Part shown: positions 5,350 through 6,279 of the stretch, in pieces
Numbering within the stretch: the first letter of the stretch is position 1
Layout of the letters: every line of letters begins with the position of its first letter
NCBI GenBank assembly: GCA_016205975.1
Contig: JACQSK010000022.1
Coordinates: forward strand, 1-6,279
Origin: Candidatus Uhrbacteria bacterium
GTDB taxonomy: Bacteria > Patescibacteria > ABY1 > SG8-24 > GWF2-40-263
Length of the DNA stretch: 6,279 nucleotides
Reading direction: 5' to 3'
Notes under the pieces: model-generated
Database searches by the model: none
What the model was told of the DNA's origin: nothing
Seen by the model: only the letters and a program-made list of their open reading frames with translations
Made by a program: the position numbers and the translations under genes

Positions 5350-6279
5350 TCAGATGGGAGACGTCTTGAGCCAGGGCACGACCACGCGGCAGTTGAACAC
5401 GCCGATCATGAGCGACACGGCGCCCGCAACGACGAGGTACGAGAGCTGGATGCTCGGGTCGAGCTCGAGCAGGCGGCTGCCGAGCGCGGCGCGCAGGGTG
5501 ACGTAGGTCACGAGCATGCCCAGGGGCGCGTCCACCATGGCCATGAGGCTCCAGCGCGTGTGCACGCCGACAAACAGCGTCCTGACGAACCGACCCGAGG
5601 CCCGCGCGCACGCGGGAACCACGTCCCACAGGAACGCCGGCAGCTCCTCGATGAAGAATCTGACAAAGCCCGAGATGACGAGCCAGACCAGGAGGAAGAA
5701 CCCGTACACGATCACGATCGGGATGCTCACGAGCGGCTTGAGCGTGATGCGCCAAACGAGATACCACTCCGTACGCCAGGGCAAACGATTGTAGACCATC
5801 AGGTCATGTAGCCGCTCGAAGTCGAACTCGAGCTTCTGGTCGTCCGAATTCCACGGCTTCTCGTCATTCTCCACATTGGAAAAACGCCGTACGTAGACCT
5901 TGCACCACGCCTCGACTTCCTTCCTTCGCGGAAAGACCTTGCGACGCACGGATCCGCCACGAAGAAAATGTCCGTAGTAGTCCACGATGATGCCGGCGGT
6001 CACCCATAAGAAAGCGTTCCCGATCGGGAAGATGAGGACCATCACGAACATGACCTCTGCGCTGGCCATGATGTCGCCCTCTGCCAAGGAAACAGATCCC
6101 CAAGTGGCCGCCGCGTGGAGCGGAAGGTACGCGAGCGTGAGCGGGCGCAGGGTGACGATCGGGCGCAACCAGATGCGCCACACGCTGATCGCCGTGATCC
6201 GTACGAATGCGAGCGTCTCCTTGGGAGCCGCACATACGGCATCGCGTACGATCGGCCAGCTCGTGCGCCAGGCGTTCGC
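5350..6279 (-). CDS. Multi-pass membrane protein of unknown function, 5' end beyond the window
   Basis: The frame is open from the right edge to TGA at 5352-5350, giving 309 residues of a longer protein; a GTG at 6183 is in frame but sits within continuous coding sequence, so it is not taken as the start. Hydrophobic, probably membrane-spanning, stretches lie near residues 43-63, 74-99, 183-209, 252-266 and 280-297 of the visible part. Between the second and third is a strongly charged stretch (about 106-172) with RRKVFPRRKEVEAW and an Asp/Glu-rich FDFERLHDL region, likely cytoplasmic. The motif VWRIWLRPIVTL (33-44) recurs as VWRITLKPLVSI (175-186), each leading into a membrane segment, which suggests an internal duplication. 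A terminator follows, so this is the last gene of its unit. I do not recognise the family and assign no function. Confidence 0.82.
   Translation of the reverse strand, partial: ANAWRTSWPIVRDAVCAAPKETLAFVRITAISVWRIWLRPIVTLRPLTLAYLPLHAAATWGSVSLAEGDIMASAEVMFVMVLIFPIGNAFLWVTAGIIVDYYGHFLRGGSVRRKVFPRRKEVEAWCKVYVRRFSNVENDEKPWNSDDQKLEFDFERLHDLMVYNRLPWRTEWYLVWRITLKPLVSIPIVIVYGFFLLVWLVISGFVRFFIEELPAFLWDVVPACARASGRFVRTLFVGVHTRWSLMAMVDAPLGMLVTYVTLRAALGSRLLELDPSIQLSYLVVAGAVSLMIGVFNCRVVVPWLKTSPI

Overview
All supportable genes in this window lie on the minus strand, so the sequence reads right to left. The organism cannot be fixed from one window. The glycosyltransferase N-terminus (MKILQINKF, GGAERY, GHEVIPF) resembles, from memory, enzymes of Patescibacteria (CPR) genomes, and the compact layout with short intrinsic terminators fits that. 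The lipoprotein with MopE-type metal-binding repeats is a family most often met in Myxococcota and related deltaproteobacterial lineages but also present elsewhere. I therefore favour an uncultivated, moderately GC-rich bacterium, possibly a patescibacterium, with low confidence.

Layout, right to left. (i) 6279-5350: the 3' part of a multi-pass membrane protein of unknown function, cut by the window edge and closed by an intrinsic terminator (5338-5316). (ii) 5302-4731: about 570 bp without a convincing gene, bracketed by a near-identical 22/23-bp inverted repeat. (iii) 4723-4610: a putative control region for the next gene, with two tandem copies of a TTGACA-containing 12-mer, a possible leader hairpin and a clear Shine-Dalgarno. 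(iv) 4609-2444: a 721-residue, extremely Asp-rich lipoprotein built of eight Cys/Asp MopE-type modules plus an unrecognised four-Cys C-terminal domain, closed by a strong terminator (2434-2403). (v) 2384-858 and 853-1: a two-gene surface-polysaccharide operon, an O-antigen ligase/polymerase-type membrane protein followed after 4 bp by a GT4 glycosyltransferase that runs off the left edge.

The last two genes probably act together in building or attaching a surface glycan: the transferase adds sugars in the cytoplasm, and the membrane protein transfers or polymerises the lipid-linked product outside. The lipoprotein is an independent transcription unit with an exported, probably cation-binding product. 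The most unusual features are the inverted-repeat-bounded non-coding segment, the tandem repeat upstream of the lipoprotein, the modular lipoprotein with its unknown C-terminal domain, and the polysaccharide operon promoter that abuts the preceding terminator and may give a leaderless mRNA.
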